From Candidatus Sulfopaludibacter sp. SbA3 (GTDB taxonomy: Bacteria; Acidobacteriota; Vicinamibacteria; Vicinamibacterales; UBA2999): a stretch of 64,000 nucleotides of DNA. Where the stretch lies: contig CAMDNQ010000011.1 of assembly GCA_945903265.1 (NCBI GenBank), positions 53,195 through 117,194 of the forward strand, in the 5' to 3' direction. A program made the translations under genes and the position numbers. The notes under the pieces were generated by a model. It made no database searches. It saw only the letters and a program-made list of their open reading frames with translations, and was not told where the DNA came from. Below are positions 53,927-62,073 of this stretch, in pieces (position 1 is the first letter of the stretch; the number at the start of each line of letters is the position of its first letter).

Positions 53927-55498
53927 TTATCTGGTAAACACGTACACCGCGCCAGCATCGCGCGTGGCGTTGTCGCGCCCGTCGGCGCCCATCGCGGCTG
54001 CCGCGAGCATCCGGCCATTGGCACTCAACGCCACCGCGCTGCCAAAGAGATCGTACTCCGCGGCGTCAGGTGCTTTGACGTAGGCGTCCTGGCGCCAGCG
54101 CGCGCCGTCGCGCACGCCGTCCCGCACGAAGACGTAGACAGCGCCCGACTCCGGCGCGGAGGCATCCGCGGCGGCAGGGTTCACCCCCGTGCCGCCTCCC
54201 GGCTGCTGCGGTGCGCCTGCGGCCAGCACCGACCCGTCGGCGCTCAGCGCCAGGCGCGTCCCGAATGTGTCGTTCGCGCGGATATTGGACGACTTGATAT
54301 AGGTCTGGAACGTCCATGTTGCGCCGCTGCGGGCATAGACGTAGACGGCGCCGGCAGAATCTTCCGCGATGCGCGTCCGATCCATCGCCTTCCGGTCGGC
54401 CTGCCACGGCACCGCACCGACGCCAGGGTTGAGGCCGTCCTCATCGACCGACGCAATCGCCATCGTGCTGCCGTCCGCGCTCAGCGCGATTGCGGCGCCG
54501 AACGCGCCCTGGGTGGTCGTATTCGACGCTTTCACGTAGGCCTGCTGGCGCCAGACGCCGCTGGTCCGCGCCATCACGTACACCGCGCCAGATCCATTGC
54601 TGCGATTGTCCGATTCGTCCCCGCCCACGCCTTCCGCGCTGCTGTCCTCGTCATAGCCGCAGACACCGAGCGTATTCCCATCACCACTCAGGGCGACGGA
54701 GAATCCGAACATGTCGCCACCCTGCGTGTTGGACGCCTTCAGATACGCCTGCTGAGACCAGGTGCCGCCGGTCCGCGCGAACACATAGGTGGCTCCCGCC
54801 TGGTCGGCGGAATTGTCCGTCTGGCTCCCGCCGACGCCAGTCGCACTGCTGTCTTCGCCGATCGCGCCCACCGCGAGCGTATCGCCGTCGTCGCTGAGCG
54901 AGAGCGAGTAGCCGAACCGGTCCCCTTCGGCGATGTTCGACGCTTTGAGATAGGCCTGCTGCGTCCAGGTCGTGCCGCTGCGAGCGAAGACATAGACCGC
55001 GCCCGCACCCGGCGCCGACTCGTCCGCCTGGTTGCCGTTGACTCCCAACGCACCGCCGTCCTCGAAGTTCGCGCTGACCGCCAGCGTCGTGCCGTCGCCG
55101 CTCAGCGCCACCGTGAATCCGAACTGGTCGCCCGCCTGTGCGTTCGACGCCTTGATGTACGCCTGCTGCGCCCAGCCTGACCCCGAAGGGGCGAACACGT
55201 ACACGGCCCCGGCCTCGAACGCCGTCTCGTCCTTCTGGTTGCCGTTGATGCCGCGCGCGGCGCTGTCTTCGTGCGTCGCACCGACCACGAGCGTGCGGCC
55301 GTCGCGGCTGACCGCGAGCGCCACACCCGTGAGCGCGTCACCCGCGCCGAGATGATCGTCTTCCCCCGCATTGGAGGCGATCAGCACGCCCGCTGGCGTC
55401 CAGGATCCTGCCTGCTGCGCCGCGGCGCCCGTCGCCACGATCGTCGCCACAATCGCGGCAAGCGCGCACGCCGCCGCCAACGCTCGAACCGAGGGCAT
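53927..55498 (-). CDS. Exported FG-GAP (integrin-like) beta-propeller
   Basis: 523 residues from ATG 55498 with signal peptide (LAAACALAAIVATIVATGAAAQ). About seven repeats of ~65 residues, each with GDxFGxSVALSxDGxTLAVGA, an EDSxAxGVxGxxxD calcium-loop-like segment, and AGAVYVFxRxGxxWxQQAYxKASN. These are FG-GAP blades, usually Ca-binding and extracellular, used for adhesion or protein contacts. Repeats are regular, so length variation between strains is likely. Only 7 bases from the DoxX gene upstream. Confidence 0.85.
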   Translation of the reverse strand: MPSVRALAAACALAAIVATIVATGAAAQQAGSWTPAGVLIASNAGEDDHLGAGDALTGVALAVSRDGRTLVVGATHEDSAARGINGNQKDETAFEAGAVYVFAPSGSGWAQQAYIKASNAQAGDQFGFTVALSGDGTTLAVSANFEDGGALGVNGNQADESAPGAGAVYVFARSGTTWTQQAYLKASNIAEGDRFGYSLSLSDDGDTLAVGAIGEDSSATGVGGSQTDNSADQAGATYVFARTGGTWSQQAYLKASNTQGGDMFGFSVALSGDGNTLGVCGYDEDSSAEGVGGDESDNRSNGSGAVYVMARTSGVWRQQAYVKASNTTTQGAFGAAIALSADGSTMAIASVDEDGLNPGVGAVPWQADRKAMDRTRIAEDSAGAVYVYARSGATWTFQTYIKSSNIRANDTFGTRLALSADGSVLAAGAPQQPGGGTGVNPAAADASAPESGAVYVFVRDGVRDGARWRQDAYVKAPDAAEYDLFGSAVALSANGRMLAAAAMGADGRDNATRDAGAVYVFTR

Positions 55499-55505
55499 GC
55501 CGCGG

Positions 55506-55964
55506 TTACCGGCGACCGCGCCTGAGGGCGTCGAGGGAGTAGCCGTCGTACGCCACGGCGGCCAGCAGCGGAAGAAACACAATCATGTACGTGAGCTGCG
55601 TCGTCGCCGTCGCGAACTGCTGCGAGAGGCAGGTGCCGAACAGCAGGATGATGAACAGCATCCCGAGGCCCGTGAGCGCCTGGCGCAGGAAGAGCCCGAG
55701 GATGATGAAGGGTCCGATGATCGCTTCCGTATACAGGATGGCGTAGGACGCAACGTCCAGCAGAAAGACCGGGAGAAACGTGTTCGCGAACTGCTCGTGC
55801 AGCCGCGTCTGGAAGGCGCCAATGTTGGGAATGCGCGTCCACCCGTGCAGCATCATGTTCACGCCCATGCCGACGCGGGCGAGCGCGTAGGCGAGCGTGA
55901 TGTCTGCGTCGCGGAGCCGGCTGCGCGGGGCGGTGGTCGTGACGGGGTCCAGGGTCTGAGTCAT
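55506..55964 (-). CDS. DoxX-family membrane protein
   Basis: 152 residues with four predicted membrane helices: ITLAYALARVGMGVNMMLHG, FLLDVASYAILYTEAIIGPF, ALTGLGMLFIILLFGTCL and LTYMIVFLPLLAAVAY. Fits DoxX/terminal-quinol-oxidase-subunit-like proteins. ATG 55964 has GAGAGGAAT upstream and starts 7 bases after the flavocytochrome stop, which suggests a shared respiratory role. Confidence 0.78.
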   Translation of the reverse strand: MTQTLDPVTTTAPRSRLRDADITLAYALARVGMGVNMMLHGWTRIPNIGAFQTRLHEQFANTFLPVFLLDVASYAILYTEAIIGPFIILGLFLRQALTGLGMLFIILLFGTCLSQQFATATTQLTYMIVFLPLLAAVAYDGYSLDALRRGRR

Positions 55965-55971
55965 ATTCCTC

Positions 55972-57741
55972 TCAGCGATCGTGACAGTTGAAGCAGACCT
56001 GCGTCTGCGCTTCACGTTGTGTCGTTGTCGTGATCGGGGCAAACGGCAGCTGCGCCGTGTGGCAGAGCGTGCACTCGTATTTCCGTTCGACAACCGTCTT
56101 GTGCGACACCTCGAAGTGCCAGAAACCGTCGCGGGGTTTCGCCAGGAGCGGCTGAAGATCGGCGGCGGTCCGTGAGGGCAGCGTTGCTGATGGCGTCGCG
56201 TCCGAGAGGATCCGTCCTGCCGGTGCCTGCGAGAGGTCACGGCTGCTCGTGACGCGCCGCAGCTCCGCAATCGTACGTCCCGCCAGGCGGCCCGTCAGGA
56301 TAGCCGGTCCGAGAAACGCGCCATCCATCCCATGGCTGCCGTTGATACCGACGCTCCCGGTGATCTCGCCCGATGCGAAGAGCCCCGGTACGGGCTGGCC
56401 GGCGCGATTCAGGACGCGCGCCTGCAGGTCGATGGCGACGCCACCCATGTTCTTGCGCGTCATCGGAAAGAACTGCACCGCATAGAACGGCGGCTTCGCA
56501 ATCATGGTGGGCGGCTTCTGGCCGCCGCGGAACCGGCCGAAATCCGTGTCCACGCCCTTCTCGATCATGCCGTTGAAGCGGGCAATCGTCTCTCGAAGCT
56601 GCGCGGCGGGAAGCTTCGCCTTCGCAGCGAGCGCCTCGAGCGTGTCCGCCTTGTGGGCGGCGTCCGGGTTGTCGAGGATCGGGTGAACGTCCATTGGCGT
56701 CTGCACCCACGCGGCGCCGCGCACGCCGAAATTCTCGCGCGCCGCCTCGTCGAAGACAGCCCAGTAGCTTGACGGCTCCTGTTGCAGCAGATCGACCAGG
56801 ATCGTTTTGTCGAACCCGTTCTCGTTCGTGAAGCGGCGCCCCTGCGCGTTCACCCAGATTGCGCGGCTGTTGCCGCCGGTGAGCGCGTGGATGCGCTGGC
56901 TGTCGCGCGGATCGGCGAGGCCGTCGATGTAGATGTAGTGGCGATCGATCCGGCTGAGCGCGGCACCCGCTTCGACGGCCATGTCATGGCCGGAGCCGGT
57001 GGCGCTGATCGCCGAACCAATGAGCAGGCGATCCGGCCTCGGAAGACTTGGCGTCCAGTTCGCCAGCACCCGTTCGAGATCGCTCTCGAAGCCGCCCGTC
57101 GCGAGCACCGTGTGCGGCGCGCGGAGTGTTTCGGTGCGACCCGTGCGCAGATGCCGGACGGTCACGCCCTGCACGCGTCCGTTCTCGACCACCAGCCGCT
57201 CGGCTTTCGCGTTCCAGACGAACGACACGTTCGGCATCGCGAGCGCCGTCTTGAAGATCGGCATGACCAGGTGAATCGAGCGCCCTTTCGTGAAGTGAAT
57301 GCGCGGGACGCTGTTGGCCTGTCCCCCGCCGACGCGCACGAACTCGACGCCCATCGCCGTGACCCAGTCGTAGATCATCGCGCGCGAGTTCTCGACGTAG
57401 AACCGGGTCCACTGCGGATCGGCGTCGACCGTCCACTGCATCCAGTCCTTGTAGGCCGCGTCCGAAGAATCCTTGACGCCGTTTTTCTCCTGAAGAGGCG
57501 TGCCGACGAGCGCGACGCCGCCGGCGAGTACGGCGTGGCCGCCGGCCACCGAATTCATGTCGAGCACGAGCACGTTGAGGCCCGCGCGGCCCATCTCCAC
57601 CGCGGCGGACAACCCCGCAAGTCCGGCGCCGACGACGATGGCGTCAGGCTGCGCCGGCTGCTGCGCCTCGGGCACATCGCCGGAAGCGACGAGCGCGGCA
57701 CCGACGGCGAGAAGGATGATGAATTTGCGCATACGGAGCAT
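55972..57741 (-). CDS. Exported flavocytochrome (fumarate-reductase/urocanate-reductase-like FAD protein with two haem motifs)
   Basis: 589 residues. Signal peptide MRKFIILLAVGAALVASG, FAD dinucleotide fold (AIVVGAGLAGLSAAVEMGRAG; VLDMNSVAGGHA), and GMDGAFLGPAILTGRLAG for the C-terminal FAD contact. The end carries two c-haem sites, CTLCH and CFNCH, in the last ~50 residues with EVSHKTVVERKYE before them. Family members usually have haem or FMN domains at the N-terminus, so this placement is distinctive. Start may be ATG 57741 or 57732; neither has a Shine-Dalgarno, and a terminator T-run abuts the first. Confidence 0.83.
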   Translation of the reverse strand: MLRMRKFIILLAVGAALVASGDVPEAQQPAQPDAIVVGAGLAGLSAAVEMGRAGLNVLVLDMNSVAGGHAVLAGGVALVGTPLQEKNGVKDSSDAAYKDWMQWTVDADPQWTRFYVENSRAMIYDWVTAMGVEFVRVGGGQANSVPRIHFTKGRSIHLVMPIFKTALAMPNVSFVWNAKAERLVVENGRVQGVTVRHLRTGRTETLRAPHTVLATGGFESDLERVLANWTPSLPRPDRLLIGSAISATGSGHDMAVEAGAALSRIDRHYIYIDGLADPRDSQRIHALTGGNSRAIWVNAQGRRFTNENGFDKTILVDLLQQEPSSYWAVFDEAARENFGVRGAAWVQTPMDVHPILDNPDAAHKADTLEALAAKAKLPAAQLRETIARFNGMIEKGVDTDFGRFRGGQKPPTMIAKPPFYAVQFFPMTRKNMGGVAIDLQARVLNRAGQPVPGLFASGEITGSVGINGSHGMDGAFLGPAILTGRLAGRTIAELRRVTSSRDLSQAPAGRILSDATPSATLPSRTAADLQPLLAKPRDGFWHFEVSHKTVVERKYECTLCHTAQLPFAPITTTTQREAQTQVCFNCHDR

Positions 57742-57778
57742 AAAAAAAGGGCCGGGCGGATTCTACTCCGCCCGGCCC
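57742..57778 (-). terminator. Rho-independent terminator of the Oar-like receptor gene
   Basis: On the minus strand a perfect 12-bp stem (GGGCCGGGCGGA/TCCGCCCGGCCC, 57778-57767 and 57760-57749) with a 6-base loop is followed by seven T (57748-57742). It lies 40 bases after the receptor stop, and the T-run ends at the first possible start codon of the flavocytochrome gene. Confidence 0.9.
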
Positions 57779-57817
57779 AACCTGGCTACGCAGCTACCGA
57801 GCTGCCCAGTTACGTTC

Positions 57818-60700
57818 TTAGAACTGCAGCCGGAACCCGAGCTGCATCACACGCGGCGAATACGACAGATTCGCGCTCGCGTTCGGCAGCCCGTAACGCG
57901 GGCTGCTGCGGTCAAGCACGTATGAGGCGAAGTTGTCGCGGTTGAACAGGTTGAACAGTTCCAGCATGGCATCGAGCTCGAGGGTGCCGGGGAGCGGGAT
58001 GCGCTGCTGGAAGCGCGTGTCGACGCGGTGAATCGGATCCTGCACGAAGCTGTTGCGTGGAACGATCGAGCCGTCCGCGCACAGCCGGGCGGGTGCGCCC
58101 GGCGCCTGGACGAGACGCCGATCGCCGCCGCAGACAACGTCCTGCCGCTGGCCCGATCCGAAGAAGTAGAGCCCGCTCATCTGGAAGCCCTTGGCGACCT
58201 GCCAGATGCCGTTGAACACCGCCCGGTGCCGCTGGTCGGTTTCCGCCAGCCCATACTCGCCACCGAGGTCCGGGGCCACCGCAAACGGCACCAGTACCTG
58301 GCCGCTGATCGGCTGCGACGGATCGTCGTTCTTCAGCCGCCCCAGGGTGTAGTTGCCTGAGAACTGCCAGTTGCTGCTGAACCGCTTGGTGAACGTCGTC
58401 TGCAGCGCCTGATAGTCGGACCGCCCCGTCCAGGCGTAGTAGCCAATGGCATCCCACTCCGGGTAGAGACGGCGCGAGATATCCGAGAACGGATAGTTGA
58501 TCCCCGTCGCGGGGTTATAGGTCAGGTTGGCGTTCGGGTGAAGGATCTTCTCGTGACGGCTGCGGTTGTTCACGAAGTCCACTTCGACCGCCATGTCGGT
58601 GCCCAGCTGCCGCTGGAAGCCCAACGACATCTGCCATGTGTCGCCGAGCTCGCTGTACGCGGCGGGCGGAGAGAGTTCCTCGCTCGCCCGGCGCAGGCAC
58701 CCGGCCCTGGGGTTGACGTCGCACATGAGCGCGAGCGCCTGGGCCAGGGTCGGCGTCGGCCCGTTGAACGGGTTCGTGGCAAAGTCCGCCCGGCCATCGT
58801 TCGTGAGGGTGACGTATGCCAGCTGCGTGAACCGGGTCGAGTGCGAGTGATGGCTCCCGATGATGTCGGGATAGTACAGGCCGCCCCCGCCGCGCAGCAC
58901 CGTCTGGTCGTTCAGCCGGTACGCGAAGCCGAGACGCGGCTGGATGTTGTCGGTGTCCTCCGGCCGGTTCGGCAGCATCCAGGGCGCGTAGGAGACCGCC
59001 TGGTTGTTGGCGTTCTTGATGAAGTCGTAGCGCAGACCGAGGTTCAGCGTCAGGCGATCGGTCAGCGACCAGTCGTCCTGCAGCCAGGCCGCGTACTTCG
59101 GATGGTCGTGGCGAACCGGGAAATCATCGGCAATGCCGATGGTGTACGTCCGGATCAGCGGATTGATGGCGTTGAAGTTCCAGGTGTCCACGTTGAACGC
59201 ATCGGGGAACCAGGCGGCCATCTGCGCGGCGGACGGCAGCGCGCCGGCGCGCGCGTCGATGTTGCCCATGCAGCGCGCGCAGTTGGCAGACGTCCCGCCG
59301 AGCCGCAGGATTTCGGCGCCGATCTTCATGTCGTGGCGGCCCTTGGCCTCGAGCGACAGCGTGAAGTCGTCGCGCAGCGTCCAGACGTCCTGGAGCTGGT
59401 AACGCGGCCAGTTGTTGTTGCCCGCGATGCTGAAGCCCGTGAAGGTGATACGCGGGTGACCGTTGGTGATGCCGCGGTCCTTCAGCCAGTGGTTCGACCA
59501 GGTCGTCAGGTTCCGCTCGCCGAACTTGAAGCTCGCCGGACCGAACTTGATCTCGTTCACGGCGCTGTTCGACACGACCGACGTCAACTGCGTGACCAGG
59601 TTATTGGTCTGCTCGTTCAGCGTGCCCGACCCGGCGGGGTGATTGCTGCCGAGGAGGCTGAACGGGCTGAGCACCCGGGCCGTGTTGCCCTTCGCCATGA
59701 AGCGGTGCGCCGACGAAATCTGATAGTCGAGCCGCAAGGTCGCCATCTTCGTCGTTTCCTGTCCCGACAACGAGAGATTGAACTGGGGGACGAACGTGGT
59801 GGCGATCGAGGTCTTCGGCTCCCGACGGTACTCGTAAGCGAAGAAGAAGTGCATGCGGTCGCGCAGGATCGGGCCACCGGTGGTCCCGCTGTACTGCTGT
59901 TCCGAACCGGGGACCACGACACCGAGAACGGGGTCCGCGGCGTTCCAGTCAGAGTTCTGGAAGTAGCCGCCGAATGAGCCCGTGTAGGCGTTCGTGCCCG
60001 AGCGCGTGATCGCGTTCACCTGCACGCCTGAGGAACGGCCCTGCGTCGCGTCGAACCGGTTCGAGATGAACTGGAACTCGGCGATGGCGTCGCGGCTGAA
60101 GCGCGGCTGCTCGCCGGGACCGATGTTGTTGGTGACCTGCTGCCCGTCCATGTTGAGCTGGAACTCACGGACGTCGCCGCGGTTCGCGACCGGCGTCGAG
60201 CCGCTCGCATTGGTGCGGTTGCCCGGGGCCAGGAGCGCAAGCGTGGTCCACTCGCGGCCCTGCACCGGCAGTTCCTGCATCTGCCGCGGATCGATGTTGC
60301 CGCCGATCTGTGACTGCTCCGTGTTGAGCAGCGGCGCCTCGCCGGTGACCGTGACGCTTTCCGCGACGCCCGTGACGGACATCTGCAGGTTGACGCTCGC
60401 GGTCTGCCCGATCAGCAGGGTCAAGCCGCTGCGCGAGACGGTCGCAAAGCCAGCGAGCTCCGCGGTCATGCGGTAACCGCCGACGCGGGCGGGTATGCGG
60501 AACATGCCGAGTTCGTCAGTAACCGCCACGAACGTGTTGCCCGTGGCTTCATGAACGGCCGTGACGGTCACGCCCGGAAGCACGCCGCCGGTCGTGTCAC
60601 TCACCGTTCCAGTAATCGTCGCTTCCTGCGCAAAGCCCGTCAGGGGCAGTGCCAGGATTGCCGCGACAACGACAACCCATTTTGTAAAACCAAACTTCAT
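57818..60700 (-). CDS. Oar-like TonB-dependent outer membrane protein
   Basis: 960 residues. Signal peptide MKFGFTKWVVVVAAILALPL, carboxypeptidase-regulatory-like domain (about 27-110: ATITGTVSDTTGGVLPGVTVTAVH), plug-like segment (DPRQMQELPVQGREWTTLALLAPG) and barrel ending in C-terminal Phe (QLGFRLQF). Cys pairs at NCARC and MCDVNPRAGC may form loop disulfides. AGGAGG lies 3 bases before the ATG, a promoter lies at 60785-60757, and a terminator follows, so it is a single-gene transcript. Ligand unknown. Confidence 0.86.
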   Translation of the reverse strand: MKFGFTKWVVVVAAILALPLTGFAQEATITGTVSDTTGGVLPGVTVTAVHEATGNTFVAVTDELGMFRIPARVGGYRMTAELAGFATVSRSGLTLLIGQTASVNLQMSVTGVAESVTVTGEAPLLNTEQSQIGGNIDPRQMQELPVQGREWTTLALLAPGNRTNASGSTPVANRGDVREFQLNMDGQQVTNNIGPGEQPRFSRDAIAEFQFISNRFDATQGRSSGVQVNAITRSGTNAYTGSFGGYFQNSDWNAADPVLGVVVPGSEQQYSGTTGGPILRDRMHFFFAYEYRREPKTSIATTFVPQFNLSLSGQETTKMATLRLDYQISSAHRFMAKGNTARVLSPFSLLGSNHPAGSGTLNEQTNNLVTQLTSVVSNSAVNEIKFGPASFKFGERNLTTWSNHWLKDRGITNGHPRITFTGFSIAGNNNWPRYQLQDVWTLRDDFTLSLEAKGRHDMKIGAEILRLGGTSANCARCMGNIDARAGALPSAAQMAAWFPDAFNVDTWNFNAINPLIRTYTIGIADDFPVRHDHPKYAAWLQDDWSLTDRLTLNLGLRYDFIKNANNQAVSYAPWMLPNRPEDTDNIQPRLGFAYRLNDQTVLRGGGGLYYPDIIGSHHSHSTRFTQLAYVTLTNDGRADFATNPFNGPTPTLAQALALMCDVNPRAGCLRRASEELSPPAAYSELGDTWQMSLGFQRQLGTDMAVEVDFVNNRSRHEKILHPNANLTYNPATGINYPFSDISRRLYPEWDAIGYYAWTGRSDYQALQTTFTKRFSSNWQFSGNYTLGRLKNDDPSQPISGQVLVPFAVAPDLGGEYGLAETDQRHRAVFNGIWQVAKGFQMSGLYFFGSGQRQDVVCGGDRRLVQAPGAPARLCADGSIVPRNSFVQDPIHRVDTRFQQRIPLPGTLELDAMLELFNLFNRDNFASYVLDRSSPRYGLPNASANLSYSPRVMQLGFRLQF

Positions 60701-60756
60701 GAATCCTCCTCTCCCCGAAGACAGCTGTAGCCAGCTGCTGATTCAGGGGCGACCGA

Positions 60757-60785
60757 ACTCTACGGGTATTCCGGGATTCCGTCAA
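60757..60785 (-). promoter_or_regulatory. Sigma70-type promoter of the Oar-like receptor gene
   Basis: Minus strand TTGACG (60785-60780), 17-base spacer, TAGAGT (60762-60757), 56 bases before the ATG at 60700. Confidence 0.6.
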
Positions 60786-60912
60786 TACCCGTTTTACATG
60801 CCGACGGCCGGCGTAAACCATTGACGGATTTGGAAATGCGGCCGATCGTCCATCTCAATGGATCCGATCGGCGAGGCGCTCACGGATGCCCTCAACTGCG
60901 CGATTTTGCAGG

Positions 60913-60940
60913 CGAAAGCGTGGGTGCCCCCACGCTTTCG
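60913..60940 (-). terminator. Strong hairpin after the tartrate/malate-type dehydrogenase gene
   Basis: Perfect 12-bp inverted repeat CGAAAGCGTGGG/CCCACGCTTTCG (60913-60924 and 60929-60940), loop TGCC, starting 19 bases after the stop. No U-run follows on the minus strand, so it may act as a Rho-assisted terminator or mRNA stabiliser. Confidence 0.5.
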
Positions 60941-60959
60941 ATCCGTAAAATTGAATGTC

Positions 60960-62015
60960 TTACAGGAGGGCGGCGACAGCCTTCCCGACGTCCGGCGTCG
61001 ACGCCTGGCCGCCAAGATCGCGCGTCAGGACCTTTCCACCCGCCACGACCTTCTCGATCGCCTGCACGACGGCCGCGCCGGCGTCCTCGTGTCCGAGGTG
61101 ATCGAGCATCATCGCGCCGGTCCAGATCTGGGCAATCGGGTTCGCGATCGCCTTTCCGGCGATGTCCGGCGCCGAGCCGTGCACCGGCTCGAACATCGAC
61201 GGGAATTCTTTCTCAGGATTGATGTTGCCGCCGGGCGCGATGCCGATCGATCCCGCGACTGCCGGTCCGAGGTCGGAGAGGATGTCGCCAAACAGATTGG
61301 AGGCGACGACGACATCGAACCAGTCCGGGTGCTGGACGAAGTGGGCCGTGAGGATGTCGATGTGAAACTGCGCCGTCTTCACATCCGGATACTGCTTCGC
61401 CGCCAGCGCGAACCGCTCGTCCCAGTACGGCATGCTGTGAATGATGCCGTTCGACTTCGTCGCCGACGTGAGGTGCTTGCGCTTCCGCTTCTGGGCGATG
61501 TCGAACGCGTACTTGATGACACGATCGCATCCCTTGCGCGTGAACATGGCAACCTGCACGGCGAGCTCGTCGGCGGTCCCCCGATTGAGCCGCCCGCCAA
61601 TCTCCGAGTATTCGCCCTCGGCGTTCTCGCGGACGATGATCATGTCGATGTCGGCGGACGTCCGGCCCGCGAGCGGCGATTTCACGCCCTGCAGCAGGCG
61701 AACCGGCCGCAGGTTGATGTACTGCTGGAAGCCGCGCCGGATCGGAATCAGGAGGCCCCAGAGCGAGACGTGGTCGGGGACCCCCGGGAAGCCGACAGCG
61801 CCGAGGAAAATGGCCTCGAACTTCTTCAGCTGCTCGAGCCCGTCCTCGGGCATCATTGCGCCGGTCTTCGCGTAGCGCTCGCAGCTCCAGTCGAACGTGG
61901 TCCACTCGAACTCGAAGCCGAAGCGCTTGCCCGCCGCTTCAAGCACGCGAATGCCTTCGGGGACGACTTCCTTGCCGATTCCATCGCCTGGAATGACCGC
62001 GATCCGATGTCTCAT
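60960..62015 (-). CDS. Tartrate dehydrogenase / D-malate dehydrogenase-type beta-decarboxylating dehydrogenase
   Basis: 351 residues of the isocitrate/isopropylmalate dehydrogenase family. Features pointing to the tartrate/D-malate (TtuC/DmlA) branch: AIFLGAVGFPGVPDHVSLWG, IPIRRGFQQYINLRPVRLL, VRENAEGEYSEIGGR, HLTSATKSNGI and metal-binding Asps in SNLFGDILSDLGPAVAGSIG. Uses NAD and Mn/Mg to oxidise tartrate or decarboxylate D-malate. LeuB is less likely given the LWGLLIPIRRG segment and absence of leu genes. Together with tarD and dctA it supports C4-hydroxyacid catabolism. Confidence 0.85.
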   Translation of the reverse strand: MRHRIAVIPGDGIGKEVVPEGIRVLEAAGKRFGFEFEWTTFDWSCERYAKTGAMMPEDGLEQLKKFEAIFLGAVGFPGVPDHVSLWGLLIPIRRGFQQYINLRPVRLLQGVKSPLAGRTSADIDMIIVRENAEGEYSEIGGRLNRGTADELAVQVAMFTRKGCDRVIKYAFDIAQKRKRKHLTSATKSNGIIHSMPYWDERFALAAKQYPDVKTAQFHIDILTAHFVQHPDWFDVVVASNLFGDILSDLGPAVAGSIGIAPGGNINPEKEFPSMFEPVHGSAPDIAGKAIANPIAQIWTGAMMLDHLGHEDAGAAVVQAIEKVVAGGKVLTRDLGGQASTPDVGKAVAALL

Positions 62016-62030
62016 TGCACTCTCTGGGTG

Positions 62031-62072
62031 GTGGTTGGTGGTTAGGGGTTAGGGTTGATGGTAAGGCGTTAG
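62031..62072. repeat. Degenerate heptad array (GTGGTTG)
   Basis: GTGGTTG, GTGGTTA, GGGGTTA, GGGTTGA, TGGTAAG and GCGTTAG at 7-base steps from 62031. It fills the 58-bp gap between the amidase stop and the dehydrogenase start and resembles the array at 35914. Confidence 0.65.
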
Positions 62073-62073
62073 C

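Noticed and set aside
60960..62015. Calling the dehydrogenase leuB
   Set aside because: SLWGLLIPIRRG and GAVGFPGVPDH fit the tartrate/D-malate branch, and no leuC, leuD or leuA is present.
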